Assembly (NCBI GenBank): GCA_016744995.1
Contig: JADGDG010000018.1
Coordinates: forward strand, 17,278 to 81,277
Source of the DNA: Gammaproteobacteria bacterium
Lineage (GTDB): Bacteria; Pseudomonadota; Gammaproteobacteria; GRL18
Reading direction: 5' to 3'
DNA length: 64,000 nucleotides
Both the position numbers and the translations under genes were made by a program. Positions 38,737-47,990 of this stretch are shown piece after piece (the stretch's first letter is position 1; each line of letters starts with the position of its first letter). The notes under the pieces were generated by a model. That model was not told the origin of the DNA, ran no database searches, and worked only from the letters and a program-made list of their open reading frames with translations.

Positions 38737-39509
38737 TGAAACCAAAAATTGCCTTTTTTGATTTTGCCAGTTGCGAGGGCTGCCAACTGGCTCTGCTGAA
38801 TTGTGAAGATATCCTGCTTGATCTATTGGAGTTAGTTGATTTAGTTGAATTTCGAGAGGCTCTTTCAGAAAAAAGTGCACACTATAATATTGCCTTTATT
38901 GAGGGTAGTATTCACCGGGAAGAAGACACTAAGCGTCTGCTTGATATTCGCTCTCGAAGTCAATATTTAGTGGCTCTGGGTGCTTGTGCCTGCAATGGCA
39001 ATGTACAGGCCCGATCAAATTTTATTGCCCCGGCAGAGAACTATAAACTGATTTATGGTGAGGAAGCACGTAACCGAGTGCAGGTCGATAAACACTACTG
39101 GCCACTCTGGGCACACACCCGGGTACGTTCCGTGGAAGAAGTTGTTAAAGTCGATTTTCATCTGCGCGGCTGCCCAATGGATGCCGGTGAGTTTTTAACT
39201 CTGGTTAAAGCCTTGCTGAGCAATCAAATTCCTCATTTCCCTGCCAATGCCGTCTGCGTCGAATGTAAGCGTAATGCCAATGAATGTGTTTTTGATAAGG
39301 GCATGAGCTGCCTTGGCCCTATTGCCTATGGCGGCTGTGACGCCGTGTGTATTAATAATGGCCATGTATGTGATGCCTGTCGGGGATTATTGCCCTATGC
39401 CAATGTCGATGCTCATAATGAGTTAATGTTAAAAAAAGGCATTTCTAAAGAAGCAATTCAGAGTCGTTATCGACTTTTTTGCAGTGCAGAAAAAATAAGT
39501 CAGACTTGA
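38736..39509 (+). CDS. hydD: [NiFe]-hydrogenase small subunit, group 3b type
   Basis: A 257 aa protein with the proximal-cluster cysteines in DFASCEGCQLALLN and VALGACACNGNV, and further cysteines in LRGCPMDAGEF, CVECKRNANECVF and CDAVCINNGHVCDACRG. No Tat signal is present, so it is cytoplasmic. It relays electrons from the active site to hydB. The gene ends 44 bp before hydA. Confidence 0.92.
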   Translation: MKPKIAFFDFASCEGCQLALLNCEDILLDLLELVDLVEFREALSEKSAHYNIAFIEGSIHREEDTKRLLDIRSRSQYLVALGACACNGNVQARSNFIAPAENYKLIYGEEARNRVQVDKHYWPLWAHTRVRSVEEVVKVDFHLRGCPMDAGEFLTLVKALLSNQIPHFPANAVCVECKRNANECVFDKGMSCLGPIAYGGCDAVCINNGHVCDACRGLLPYANVDAHNELMLKKGISKEAIQSRYRLFCSAEKISQT

Positions 39510-39553
39510 GCCTCACTAAATAAATAGATAAAAAAGAATGGACAGAATAAAGA

Positions 39554-40882
39554 ATGGCAACTAACAGCAGATCTGCTACTAAGGCTACAAAGAAGACTGT
39601 ACACATAAAAATTGATCATGTCACTCGTCTGGAAGGTCATGGCAGTATTCTTATTGATGTTAACAAAGGAACCGTCGAAAACCTCAAGCTGGAAATCGTC
39701 GAAGCGAATCGTTTTTTTGAAAACCTGGTCAAAGGAGTCCCCCCACATGATGTCCCGCAAATCGTTAGTCGCATTTGTGGCATTTGTTGCGTTGGCCACC
39801 AGTTAGCAGCAATTAAAGCCGTTGAAAATGCTCTCAATTTAAGCATTAGTCCGCAAACACGCCTGCTGAGAGTTTTATTAAATGAATCTCAATTTTTACA
39901 AAGCCATGCACTGCACCTCTATTTTCTCGCCATTCCTGATTATGTCGGGGTAAAAAGTATTTTACCACTGGCCAGCTCTCACCCGAAATTAATAAAAAAA
40001 GCCTTAAAATTAAAGAAATTAGCAAATGATTTTACTACAGTCCTGGGCGGCCGTGCTTTGCACCCAATGATGCCGACTTTGATCGGCTGGCGAAAGTTGC
40101 CCGATAGAAATAAATTGCAGGCACTACTCGAACGCTTACATGAATCGGTTCAGGATATTGAAGAGATGGTGGATTTTATTGCTCAGCTAAAATGGCCTGA
40201 CTATGAACGGGAAACTGAATATGTCAGCCTCAGGCACCCTAATGAATATGCCCTGTACGAAGGTGAAATTTTCAGCTCTGACACGGGAAACTCAGTACCG
40301 GAATCCGATTATCGCCAGGTCACCAATGAATTTACAGTGGCACATTCCACTGCAAAATGGTCTCGCTGGAATAGAGCCTCCTATATGGTGGGAGCCCTGG
40401 CAAGGGTTAATAATAATTATGAGCAATTGTTCCCGCAGGCACAAGACATTGCCAATACGCTAAATTTAAAAGTGCCCTGCTACAATCCTTATAAAAATAA
40501 TCTGGCACAGATGGTTGAGATTGTACATTGTACTTATCACTGTATTGACACTCTGGAACAACTATTAGCTCAGGATTTACAATTGCCAGACCTCCAATAT
40601 CAGAGCAGTGAAGGTATTGGCTGCAGTGCCATTGAAGTACCCAGAGGAATTTTATTTCATGAATATGGCTTTGATAAAAATGGCATTTGCAATCATGCTG
40701 ATGCGGTGATCCCTACCAGTCAGAATATCAATAATATTGAGCATGATATGAAACATTTTGTGCCGCAAATGTTACCGCTTATGGAGAAAGATGATTTAGC
40801 CTCTCATATGGAAATGTTATTGCGTGCCTATGATCCCTGTATTTCCTGCTCTGTTCATATGTTGGATGTACATTTTGCCTAA
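39554..40882 (+). CDS. hydA: [NiFe]-hydrogenase large subunit, group 3b type
   Basis: A 442 aa catalytic subunit. HVTRLEGHGSILIDV starts the fold. The L1 motif is VSRICGICCVGHQLAA and the L2 motif is DPCISCSVH at the C-terminus; together they give the four cysteines that hold Ni-Fe(CN)2CO. A seven-residue tail (MLDVHFA) after the histidine would be removed on maturation. With NAD(P)-binding hydG and hydB this indicates a bidirectional, cytoplasmic group 3b enzyme. Hyp maturation genes are not in the window. Confidence 0.93.
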   Translation: MATNSRSATKATKKTVHIKIDHVTRLEGHGSILIDVNKGTVENLKLEIVEANRFFENLVKGVPPHDVPQIVSRICGICCVGHQLAAIKAVENALNLSISPQTRLLRVLLNESQFLQSHALHLYFLAIPDYVGVKSILPLASSHPKLIKKALKLKKLANDFTTVLGGRALHPMMPTLIGWRKLPDRNKLQALLERLHESVQDIEEMVDFIAQLKWPDYERETEYVSLRHPNEYALYEGEIFSSDTGNSVPESDYRQVTNEFTVAHSTAKWSRWNRASYMVGALARVNNNYEQLFPQAQDIANTLNLKVPCYNPYKNNLAQMVEIVHCTYHCIDTLEQLLAQDLQLPDLQYQSSEGIGCSAIEVPRGILFHEYGFDKNGICNHADAVIPTSQNINNIEHDMKHFVPQMLPLMEKDDLASHMEMLLRAYDPCISCSVHMLDVHFA

Positions 40883-41405
40883 GCCCTTAAATAAGCCCTT
40901 ATCTAAGCCATATTTAACATTGATTGCCATCGGTAATCGAAGTATGGGGGATGATGGAATAGGACTCATTGTTGTTGAGTCAATAAAAAAACAATTATCA
41001 GATGATATTGATGTACAGATATGGGAAAACATGGATGCTTTATCTGTCACAGCAGAATTATTAGAAATTCAGACACCAACCATTGTTATTGTGGATTGTG
41101 CTGACATGGGATTAAATGCTGGTGAATCAATGTGGTTTAAACAATCTGAATGTGCTTTAGATAAACATCTTAACTTAATATCAACTCATGGTTTTGGCTT
41201 TGCTGATGCTCTGGCTCTGGCAGAAACACTTGGTTTTAAACAGCAGCTGTTTTTCTTTGCAATACAGCCATCAGACACAAGCTTTGATTCTGCTTTCAAT
41301 AATGAAATAAGTGAGACTCTAAAAAATAATACCGCAGCCATGTGCAAATCATTGTTATTGGAGTTATATGAGTTATTAGAGTTGAAACAATTAAAACAGC
41401 AGTAA
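40866..41405 (+). CDS. Hydrogenase maturation endopeptidase
   Basis: ATG 40866 is preferred (overlaps the hydA end, 179 aa); an ATG at 40824 is possible. The protein has IGNRSMGDDGIGLIVVE (HybD/HycI family signature with the nickel-sensing acidic residue), VIVDCADMGLNAGE and STHGFGFADALALAE. It clips the C-terminal tail of the large subunit after nickel insertion. Its overlap with hydA implies dedicated pairing. Confidence 0.9.
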   Translation: MYILPKPLNKPLSKPYLTLIAIGNRSMGDDGIGLIVVESIKKQLSDDIDVQIWENMDALSVTAELLEIQTPTIVIVDCADMGLNAGESMWFKQSECALDKHLNLISTHGFGFADALALAETLGFKQQLFFFAIQPSDTSFDSAFNNEISETLKNNTAAMCKSLLLELYELLELKQLKQQ

Positions 41406-41425
41406 TGAGTGTCTTCTGCTTTTAA

Positions 41426-41509
41426 CTTCCCCCTTTTTTAAAGGGGGATAGAGGGGGTTTATCTGTTGATTTTCAACCCCCTCAGTCCCCCTTCTAAAGA
41501 AGGGGGAGG
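41426..41509. repeat. 84-bp GC-rich palindromic element after the hydrogenase operon
   Basis: The left arm (41426-41460) contains CTTCCCCC, AAAGGGGGAT and AGAGGGGGTTT. The right arm (41475-41509) is its near complement, with AACCCCCTCAG, TCCCCCTTC and AGAAGGGGGAGG. Each arm also folds on itself (CCCCCTTTTTTAAAGGGGG and CCCCCTTCTAAAGAAGGGGG). It is strikingly G/C-rich in an AT-rich setting and looks like a mobile miniature element acting as a terminator. Confidence 0.75.
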
Positions 41510-41565
41510 CAAAGAAAAAGAAAATATCAGATATATTCACTCATCAATATAATACAACCTTAAAA

Positions 41566-43053
41566 GTGAAAGCCGTGTCATCAGAACACATCATACATTG
41601 TATTCAGGATATTCATGTCAAAGAATTAGTTAAACGCCTGAACTGGTCAGTTAGCATTCGCTGGTATTACATTGCCTTCAGCTCACTACTGATTGTCTTA
41701 GTTTATTTTTTAGCACAAGCGCATGCAATTAGTTTACATTTTGAATTTTTAATCATCGCTAATCTGTTTTTATTTTGCTGTAATCTACTCTATCAGTATC
41801 AACTTCGATACAGCTATGATAAATGTCTTAGTACTTTTGATTTACGTTCTTATCTTATTTTACAGATCATCACTGATTATCTTGCCTTGACCCTGGTAGT
41901 TTATACTCTCGGCAGTATTGAAACACCCATTATTCTGATGATCATTCCCAATACCATTCTGGCGACATTATTTTTTACTCCCAGACAGAGTCTTATTATT
42001 GCTATCTCCGGTTTATTGATGGTGATCAGCCCTTTAATATTGGAGTATTTTCAGCTGATCCCTGTCATCTCAATTTTTAACCACTCATTAAATGTATCCT
42101 TTGAAAGCAATCTCTCTTTTAAAACCACGATACTTGCTAATCCCACCCTTTTATCCGGCTATATTTTTATTTTATTTTCCTGTGTTATTTTCTGCTGGTA
42201 TCTATTATGCAGTATCACCACCCGGTTAATAAACAATGAACTTGAACTTGAGCGCAGCTATCAGGATATGATACGACTGGATAAAGAAAAAACCCATGCA
42301 ACATTACGCAGCACACATGAATTAAAAGCCCCGCTGGCGGCCATTAAAAATTATATTTATACCATGAATGCCGGTTATGCTGGCGAAATTAATGCTAAAG
42401 TATTAAAAATAATCAATAGAATCAATAAGCGCTGTGATTATTTATTAAATAATGTGACTGATATTATTAAGCTGGGTAATTTAAAATCTTATGTCGTACT
42501 TGATGCCAGAACTGATAAAGAGGAAAACAATCAATTTTATCCAGTTAATATTGAGCAGTATATAAATGAGTTTGTTGATAAAAGTAAGGCATTAAGCTGT
42601 GAAAAAAATTTAACAATAACAATAGATAAGCAGTTAAACCAGAGTTCTTCCAATCAAACAGACAGCAAGTATTACATTATGGCAAATGATGAAAATCTGC
42701 AATTGATTTTCACTAATTTATTCACTAATGCAATTAATTATTCACACACCAATGGAATTATTAACATTATCATATGTATAAAGGAACGCGGGGAAACAGA
42801 AAATAACAATCAACATCTAATCTGTGTCAGCATCAAGGATCATGGTATTGGCATCGAACAAAAACAAATAGACAAAGTATTTGAAGAACATTATAGATGC
42901 AATAATGCCGCACAGTTCTATGAGGGTGGAACCGGGTTAGGTTTATCCATAGTAAAAGTCTGTAGTCAGATCCTTAATGCAGATATTGATATTGACAGCA
43001 CTCTTAATGAAGGTACAACATTTACAATTTGTTTTAAGCTGATATCTAAATAA
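41566..43053 (+). CDS. Six-helix membrane sensor histidine kinase
   Basis: A 495 aa protein starting GTG 41566. It has about six membrane helices (about 32-50, 54-72, 95-112, 120-135, 140-160, 195-218), a dimerisation/H box (RSTHELKAPLAAIKNYIYTM), an N box (IFTNLFTNAINYSHTNG), DHGIGIE (G1) and GGTGLGLSIVKVCSQIL (G2). The sensor is not a family I recognise. It follows the hydrogenase operon by 160 bp and is 17 bp before a receiver gene, its likely partner. Confidence 0.88.
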   Translation: MKAVSSEHIIHCIQDIHVKELVKRLNWSVSIRWYYIAFSSLLIVLVYFLAQAHAISLHFEFLIIANLFLFCCNLLYQYQLRYSYDKCLSTFDLRSYLILQIITDYLALTLVVYTLGSIETPIILMIIPNTILATLFFTPRQSLIIAISGLLMVISPLILEYFQLIPVISIFNHSLNVSFESNLSFKTTILANPTLLSGYIFILFSCVIFCWYLLCSITTRLINNELELERSYQDMIRLDKEKTHATLRSTHELKAPLAAIKNYIYTMNAGYAGEINAKVLKIINRINKRCDYLLNNVTDIIKLGNLKSYVVLDARTDKEENNQFYPVNIEQYINEFVDKSKALSCEKNLTITIDKQLNQSSSNQTDSKYYIMANDENLQLIFTNLFTNAINYSHTNGIINIIICIKERGETENNNQHLICVSIKDHGIGIEQKQIDKVFEEHYRCNNAAQFYEGGTGLGLSIVKVCSQILNADIDIDSTLNEGTTFTICFKLISK

Positions 43054-43070
43054 ATAAGGAGACTGATCTT

Positions 43071-43469
43071 ATGACTAAGATAATGATAATTGATGACGAT
43101 CAGGATATAATTGACAGTATAAGTATGATCCTTGAAGCAAATGATTATACTGTGGTTGCAAAAATGGATACTGATGATTTAATACCTGCCATTGAATCAG
43201 AAAATCCCAATATCATTCTACTGGATATTGTGTTCCCGGAAGATGCTCAGGCAGGCTTTAAAGCAGCACGTGAAATTGCCTTGCAGGAAACATTAAAACA
43301 CATCCCTGTATTGATCTTAAGTGCAGTCAACCAGTTAAATAATTTAGGCTTTAGCTTTACTGAAAATGATATCAGTCAGGATTTCATGCCGGTCAGCGGT
43401 TTTATAGAAAAACCCGTTGAGCCGGATGTATTATTAGATAAAATTAAATCTGTTGAAGAAACTAATTAA
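43071..43469 (+). CDS. Single-domain response regulator
   Basis: A 132 aa receiver with the acidic pair IIDDDQD, the acceptor Asp in IILLDIVFPEDAQAGF and the lysine in GFIEKPVEPD. The loop after the acceptor Asp is longer than usual and a variable stretch (NQLNNLGFSFTENDISQDF) precedes the lysine. It has no output domain. GGAGA precedes the ATG. It most likely accepts phosphate from the kinase directly upstream. Confidence 0.9.
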   Translation: MTKIMIIDDDQDIIDSISMILEANDYTVVAKMDTDDLIPAIESENPNIILLDIVFPEDAQAGFKAAREIALQETLKHIPVLILSAVNQLNNLGFSFTENDISQDFMPVSGFIEKPVEPDVLLDKIKSVEETN

Positions 43470-43505
43470 CATTATTTTAACAAGTTCTATTTAAGGTAAG
43501 AAGGA

Positions 43506-43844
43506 ATGAAAAGCACAACCCATTTTTTAAAGGAAATCAAAAAGCTGGAACTGGTCAAATTTGAACAGGCAGTCAATGAGGATATTTTAAAGGAATCCTA
43601 CCTCCCTTTTTCTGGCTCCCTCAGGCATCACCCTTATGATGCAGATAAAGTTATTTTACTATCTGAACCCCATGGCAATAATATTACTTATTATGAATTT
43701 AAAAATGATGACATTGGTTTTGTTAAGAAGCAGGCTAATATCGTTAACCTGGAGGGTGAGGATATTGCCATGGTTATGATATGGATAAAAAAAGGCTGCA
43801 TTGGCATTCGATGCACTCCCTTTCTGGTCGAGCCAGTCATTTAA
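43506..43844 (+). CDS. Hypothetical protein in kinase/regulator cluster
   Basis: A 112 aa soluble protein that I do not recognise. It has a charged N-terminal helix (HFLKEIKKLELVKFEQAV), then short strands around FKNDDIGFVKKQANIVN and MIWIKKGCIGIRCTPF. Two cysteines lie near the end. It is co-oriented with the kinase and receiver genes, 36 bp after the receiver, and may be the target or output of that pathway. Confidence 0.6.
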   Translation: MKSTTHFLKEIKKLELVKFEQAVNEDILKESYLPFSGSLRHHPYDADKVILLSEPHGNNITYYEFKNDDIGFVKKQANIVNLEGEDIAMVMIWIKKGCIGIRCTPFLVEPVI

Positions 43845-43873
43845 TAGAATAAATCGTCATTAGGAGTTAAACC

Positions 43874-44068
43874 ATGCAAATCAACGGCCTCATTGGCTTA
43901 ATTATCTTGTTAGCTGATATTTTCGCTATTTTAAAAATTGCCAACAGTTCTGAATCAACTGGCATGAAAGCATTATGGATTGCCATTGTACTGCTTATGC
44001 CTGTTCTTGGTTTACTTGCCTGGTTTTTTATCGGCCCCGGAGATAAAGCTTTGAACTTTCGTTTTTAG
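43874..44068 (+). CDS. Two-helix membrane protein, PLDc_N-like
   Basis: A 64 aa protein with two membrane helices (about 4-22, 33-55). The sequence around KALWIAIVLLMPVLGLLAWFFIGP is characteristic of the short PLDc_N (cardiolipin synthase N-terminal-like) domain, here without a nuclease domain. Its end overlaps the convergent bluB by 41 bp. GGAGTT precedes the ATG. Confidence 0.7.
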   Translation: MQINGLIGLIILLADIFAILKIANSSESTGMKALWIAIVLLMPVLGLLAWFFIGPGDKALNFRF

Positions 44069-44783
44069 AGAGCTCTTTATACAGCCCTTCATTATCTTCC
44101 TGGCTGGTATTACCCCACTCATCAAAACAAACCAGTTCTTCAACAGCTAAACGATCACGCCAGCCAGCTGATTTTAACTCTGGCTCAACCAAAAAGTGTT
44201 CAACATAACCGATACACAGATAAGCGACCGGAGTCACCGATTTAGGTAGTTTTAAAGCCTGTTTCAGCGCTTTTTTATTAAAAATACTCACCCAGCCGAC
44301 ACCAACACCCTCTGCCCGCGCCGCCAGCCAGAGATTTTGTACAGCACAGACACTGCTGAAAAGATCCATTGATTTATCATGTGTCCTGCCAACAACAACC
44401 GGGCCTGCACGGTCTCGATCACAGGTCACCACCATATTGATGGGTGATTCAATGATCCCTTCGAGTTTTAGTTTACGGTAAGCAGCACTTTGTTCCGGCT
44501 CAAACATTTCAGCGGCTTCATCATTCGCGTTAAGAAAAATATCATGAATTTTCTTTTTAGTTTCAGGGCTTTTTATCAATAGAAAATTCCATGGCTGCAT
44601 AAAACCCACCGAAGGTGCATGATGAGCCGCTGTAATGATCCTTGCCAGCACATCATCAGGAACAGCTTCTGATTTAAATTGACCCCGCACATCTCGCCGA
44701 GAATAGATGCTTTTATAAACAGCAGCACGTTCTTCCTCGGTAAAATAATGATCGGGTTGTTGGGCAGGCACAGATTTTTCCAT
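44028..44783 (-). CDS. bluB: 5,6-dimethylbenzimidazole synthase BluB
   Basis: A 251 aa nitroreductase-fold flavoprotein. IYSRRDVRGQF near the start, AAHHAPSVGFMQPWNFLLI, MVVTCDRDRAGPVVVGRTH and EGVGVGWVSIF are typical of BluB, which uses O2 to break FMNH2 into DMB, the lower ligand of B12. AAGGAGA precedes the ATG. It sits apart from the cobD/cbiB/cobQ region and from cobO, so B12 genes here are scattered. A general nitroreductase is a weaker alternative. Confidence 0.88.
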   Translation of the reverse strand: MEKSVPAQQPDHYFTEEERAAVYKSIYSRRDVRGQFKSEAVPDDVLARIITAAHHAPSVGFMQPWNFLLIKSPETKKKIHDIFLNANDEAAEMFEPEQSAAYRKLKLEGIIESPINMVVTCDRDRAGPVVVGRTHDKSMDLFSSVCAVQNLWLAARAEGVGVGWVSIFNKKALKQALKLPKSVTPVAYLCIGYVEHFLVEPELKSAGWRDRLAVEELVCFDEWGNTSQEDNEGLYKELSKNESSKLYLRGR

Positions 44784-44879
44784 TAAATTCTCCTTAAACT
44801 GACTCCATGTGATTTTACACGGTTATTCTGCGGTTAAATAGACTTAGTTCGAAAGATTATCTTCAGGAGGGATTAGAAT

Positions 44880-45197
44880 TTATACTTCAACATCCAGATA
44901 GCCTCGTTCAATGGCCACTTCCAGAGCTTTGGAACCTTCAACTAGCTCCATATAGGCTTCACGCATTACTTTGAGCTTTTTAATCTGCTCAGGTGTCGGT
45001 ATATGTTCTCCAGTGATACTGGCTAAATCAAATAAACCTTTCAAATAACGAGCCCGTGATTTAGCAACCATTTGTACCACTGGGTTCAGTTCAGAGAGTT
45101 TCAACTCAGGTATTCTGGGATTTATCTCTTCACGATTAATTTCACGAACTGCTTTTTCAAATTGAAGTAATAATCGGTTGATATCCAGTTCATTCAT
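44880..45197 (-). CDS. Small helical hypothetical protein
   Basis: ATG 45197 is chosen as GGGGA lies 7 nt upstream (105 aa). The sequence is all helical and charged, with RYLKGLFDLASITGEHIPTP and PEQIKKLKVMREAYMELVEG in the middle. There is no cysteine or membrane segment. I recognise no family. It lies alone between bluB and a membrane-anchored coiled-coil gene on the same strand. Confidence 0.6.
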   Translation of the reverse strand: MNELDINRLLLQFEKAVREINREEINPRIPELKLSELNPVVQMVAKSRARYLKGLFDLASITGEHIPTPEQIKKLKVMREAYMELVEGSKALEVAIERGYLDVEV

Positions 45198-45382
45198 TTT
45201 GTTCCCCATAAGCTTTTTGCCATATACAATTTACCTCAGTATAGCTGGATATTTCTTTTTATCCAATCTGACTCAACAACCAGCAAACATTCCATTTTAT
45301 TGGGCCAAAGAACTGTTCCACCAGTTCCATTTTCCTTCAGCCCAAATGGCTGAAAGAGGGGGCTATAAACAGACGACACAAG

Positions 45383-46156
45383 TTACTTTTCACTATTAAC
45401 CTGATCATTATCATCATTTGTTGGCACTGAAGGTTCTTCTTCCTGAGTTTCATCTAAACCTTCTGTTGTTATTCTCTCTTGTACTTTACCCCTCATAAGC
45501 ATATTGCTTTGTTCCAGCATAAATTCATTTTGTTCCAGCATTTCAACCACTCTTGGGTGAGTATTGATACCTGATCCTTTAAGAGCATGGCGAATGTAAT
45601 AATAGTGCTCTTTAGCAATCATATATTTTTCATCATTTTGCTCTGCACTGGCTAGCTCCGAATAGAATTGAAATATTTTTTCACATCGAAGAAGCTGTAT
45701 ATCTTTGATATATTGTTGTAGTTGGTTGCTCTTTACATTTGAAAACCAGTTATGAGAGTTCAGAGTTCTAATCAACCTTCCCAGTTTGATTAGATTTTTT
45801 TTGAAATGAGTTTCATCACCAGGAGCGTGTTCAGCTTCAGCATGAACGGGTACTTCGTGCTCAGCCTTTGCTTCTTCAATTAAGGCCTGAATCCCCCTGA
45901 AATGTTTATCCATAGATTGGATCATCTGCAAGCGTGACATAATTTCATTTGCAAGCAGCACATTAATATCATTGCTAATATTAAAAATTTTTAAAGAATT
46001 AAGCAGTTCACTCAGCTCATCCAGACCCTGTTTGATCCTGAGGATTTTTATGCGTTTTTCCCGTTGTTTTTGCTCATAGGCTTCTGACACACTATTAACA
46101 AATAACGTGAGAAATAACAGTCCTCCAATTGTGGCAAAAATCAGGTATTCTTCCAT
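45383..46156 (-). CDS. Membrane-anchored helical protein, unknown
   Basis: A 257 aa protein with an N-terminal membrane helix (EEYLIFATIGGLLFLTLFVN), then a long charged, probably coiled-coil region (EQKQREKRIKILRIKQGLDE), an acidic/histidine segment near 110 (EHEVPVHAEAEHAPGDE) and an acidic tail. It may organise cell-envelope proteins, but nothing specific can be said. It lies 58 bp after trmJ on the same strand. Confidence 0.6.
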   Translation of the reverse strand: MEEYLIFATIGGLLFLTLFVNSVSEAYEQKQREKRIKILRIKQGLDELSELLNSLKIFNISNDINVLLANEIMSRLQMIQSMDKHFRGIQALIEEAKAEHEVPVHAEAEHAPGDETHFKKNLIKLGRLIRTLNSHNWFSNVKSNQLQQYIKDIQLLRCEKIFQFYSELASAEQNDEKYMIAKEHYYYIRHALKGSGINTHPRVVEMLEQNEFMLEQSNMLMRGKVQERITTEGLDETQEEEPSVPTNDDNDQVNSEK

Positions 46157-46214
46157 TGGCTCGTATTGTCTGCATTAATAATATAAATCAGACAGAGGTA
46201 AAACTTATTAAAGC

Positions 46215-46958
46215 TTATTCCTGAGACTGATTTTTCTTTTCAATGGCTGATAATATTCCTCTTAGAATATTCAGCTCTTTTTGATCTGGTCTGGCCCGAT
46301 TAAATAAACGTCTGAGGCGTTCCATCATCTGCCCCGGATGCTGCGGAATGATAAAATTAACATCCGTCAGAACCTTTTCCATGTGAGTATAAAAATATTC
46401 CATGTCTTGATTTTCTGGATATTCATAAACAACTTCTTTTAATTCTGTTCTGCTCGCTTCAGTCGCCTGAAAAATTTCATAACAAAATGTTTGCACTGCA
46501 GCCGCCAGGTTCAGCGAACAATAATCCGGATTGGCAGGAATATAGCCATGAAAATTACATTTTTGCAGATCATCACTATGCAAACCACAGCTTTCCTGAC
46601 CGAAAATAACGGCAACCTGCGCATTAGTCGCCTCAAATGCAATTTGTTCCCCGCTCTCCCGAGCTGTTAATAAGGGTAGACTCATACCTCGATCCCGGGT
46701 ACTTGTTCCAACCACCAGCTGGCAATCACTTACTGCTTCACTAAGAGTATCGGCAGTAATTGCATTTTCTAAAATATTTGTTGCATTGGTTGCTCGAATA
46801 TAGGCTTCTTTATCCAGAGAGCAGCCCGGATTTACCAGGTAAAGACGAGACAGACTCATATTTTTCATGGCTCTCGCCACGGCACCGATATTACCCGGGA
46901 ACTGCGTATTCACTAAAACAATGCGGATATTATCCAGAGGGTTATTAGTTGGCTTCAT
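46215..46958 (-). CDS. trmJ: tRNA (cytidine/uridine-2'-O-)-methyltransferase TrmJ
   Basis: A 247 aa SPOUT methyltransferase. IRIVLVNTQFPGNIGAVARA, VIFGQESCGLHSDDLQKC and SLNLAAAVQTFCYEIF are the conserved motifs that form the SAM knot. TrmJ modifies position 32 of tRNAs. ATG 46958 is preferred, as upstream codons lack a ribosome site. It follows the DUF3634-like gene with an 8-nt gap. Confidence 0.92.
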   Translation of the reverse strand: MKPTNNPLDNIRIVLVNTQFPGNIGAVARAMKNMSLSRLYLVNPGCSLDKEAYIRATNATNILENAITADTLSEAVSDCQLVVGTSTRDRGMSLPLLTARESGEQIAFEATNAQVAVIFGQESCGLHSDDLQKCNFHGYIPANPDYCSLNLAAAVQTFCYEIFQATEASRTELKEVVYEYPENQDMEYFYTHMEKVLTDVNFIIPQHPGQMMERLRRLFNRARPDQKELNILRGILSAIEKKNQSQE

Positions 46959-46965
46959 AAATAAA

Positions 46966-47286
46966 TCACTGCACACTTAACATCAGAGACTGTTCTATCT
47001 TTTGCTTTAATTCAGGACTTATCTGCCCTTTTATCTCCAAAGTTGGCTTATCTGAGGAAATACCATTGCCATAAATGATCAGAGTATCCGGCTTATTAAT
47101 ACGTGATAATTGTTGGATATCATATAAGAATTCTGCTGGTACATTGCCATCATTTTTAGTGATCACGCCTTCCTCAATCACCAGCTTAAAACTGTCTCTT
47201 TTCTTATTGCGTAAATGACGGATAAGGAAAGCGTCAAATATGAGTAAGGCTGCGACGCCGATAATGATTATTGTGAGTGTATCCAT
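46966..47286 (-). CDS. Small membrane protein, DUF3634-like
   Basis: A 106 aa protein with one N-terminal membrane helix (TLTIIIIGVAALLIFDAFLI) and a soluble tail containing FKLVIEEGVITKNDGNVPAE, similar in layout to DUF3634 proteins. Function is unknown. It ends 8 nt before the trmJ start and begins 27 nt after the queE stop on the same strand, so it may be co-transcribed with both. Confidence 0.55.
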   Translation of the reverse strand: MDTLTIIIIGVAALLIFDAFLIRHLRNKKRDSFKLVIEEGVITKNDGNVPAEFLYDIQQLSRINKPDTLIIYGNGISSDKPTLEIKGQISPELKQKIEQSLMLSVQ

Positions 47287-47312
47287 TTTGTTTTCTCTAA
47301 ATAGTTCTGTTG

Positions 47313-47948
47313 TTATTTAAGGCCCAATAATTTATGTGTTTGCAAAGAAACGCGCCACCTCGGGTGCTCCAGGCAATACTGAATAACAGCCTGGAGATGC
47401 TCTGCACCTTCGGGATCATCAATCGCCTGTAAAAAAAAGTGCTGAAAATCCATAGTTTCAAATTTTTCTGGTGACAGTCCCGGCAGAGGATATAATAATT
47501 TCAACTCATGGCCACTTTGCTGTTTAAAATTTTCCCACTGTTTAGGACTCACGCAAAGCCAGTCAATACCTGTTGGCGCTGTAATCGTACCATTGGTTTC
47601 AACACCAATTTCAAATCCTGCTTGATGTAAATAATCTATCAGCAAATCATCTAATTGCAATAGCGGCTCACCTCCGGTAAAAACAACATAGGGCTTTGCG
47701 TGTTTGCTATTTGGCCACTGGGCAATAATTGCATCTCCTAACTGGCAGGCATCCTTAAATTTTCCACCACCTTCACCATCAACACCGACAAAATCAGTAT
47801 CACAAAAAGAGCAAACTGTTTTATGCCGATCTTTTTCCAGACCACTCCATAAGTTACAGCCGCTAAAACGACAAAAAACAGAAGCTCGCCCTGTTTGTGC
47901 CCCCTCACCCTGCAAGGTATAAAAAAGCTCTTTTACAAAATAGCTCAT
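47313..47948 (-). CDS. queE: 7-carboxy-7-deazaguanine synthase QueE
   Basis: A 211 aa radical-SAM enzyme. FYTLQGEGAQTGRASVFCRF and the downstream CSFCDTDFVG give the atypical QueE cluster. VVFTGGEPLLQLDDLLID and EIGVETNGT are the SAM-contact motifs. It converts 6-carboxytetrahydropterin to 7-carboxy-7-deazaguanine for queuosine in tRNA. It forms a same-strand group with the QueD triple-domain gene and queC. Length is normal. Confidence 0.92.
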   Translation of the reverse strand: MSYFVKELFYTLQGEGAQTGRASVFCRFSGCNLWSGLEKDRHKTVCSFCDTDFVGVDGEGGGKFKDACQLGDAIIAQWPNSKHAKPYVVFTGGEPLLQLDDLLIDYLHQAGFEIGVETNGTITAPTGIDWLCVSPKQWENFKQQSGHELKLLYPLPGLSPEKFETMDFQHFFLQAIDDPEGAEHLQAVIQYCLEHPRWRVSLQTHKLLGLK

Positions 47949-47990
47949 TGCTTAAACGGATATTCTTTAATCATGAAATTTAATCTGCTC

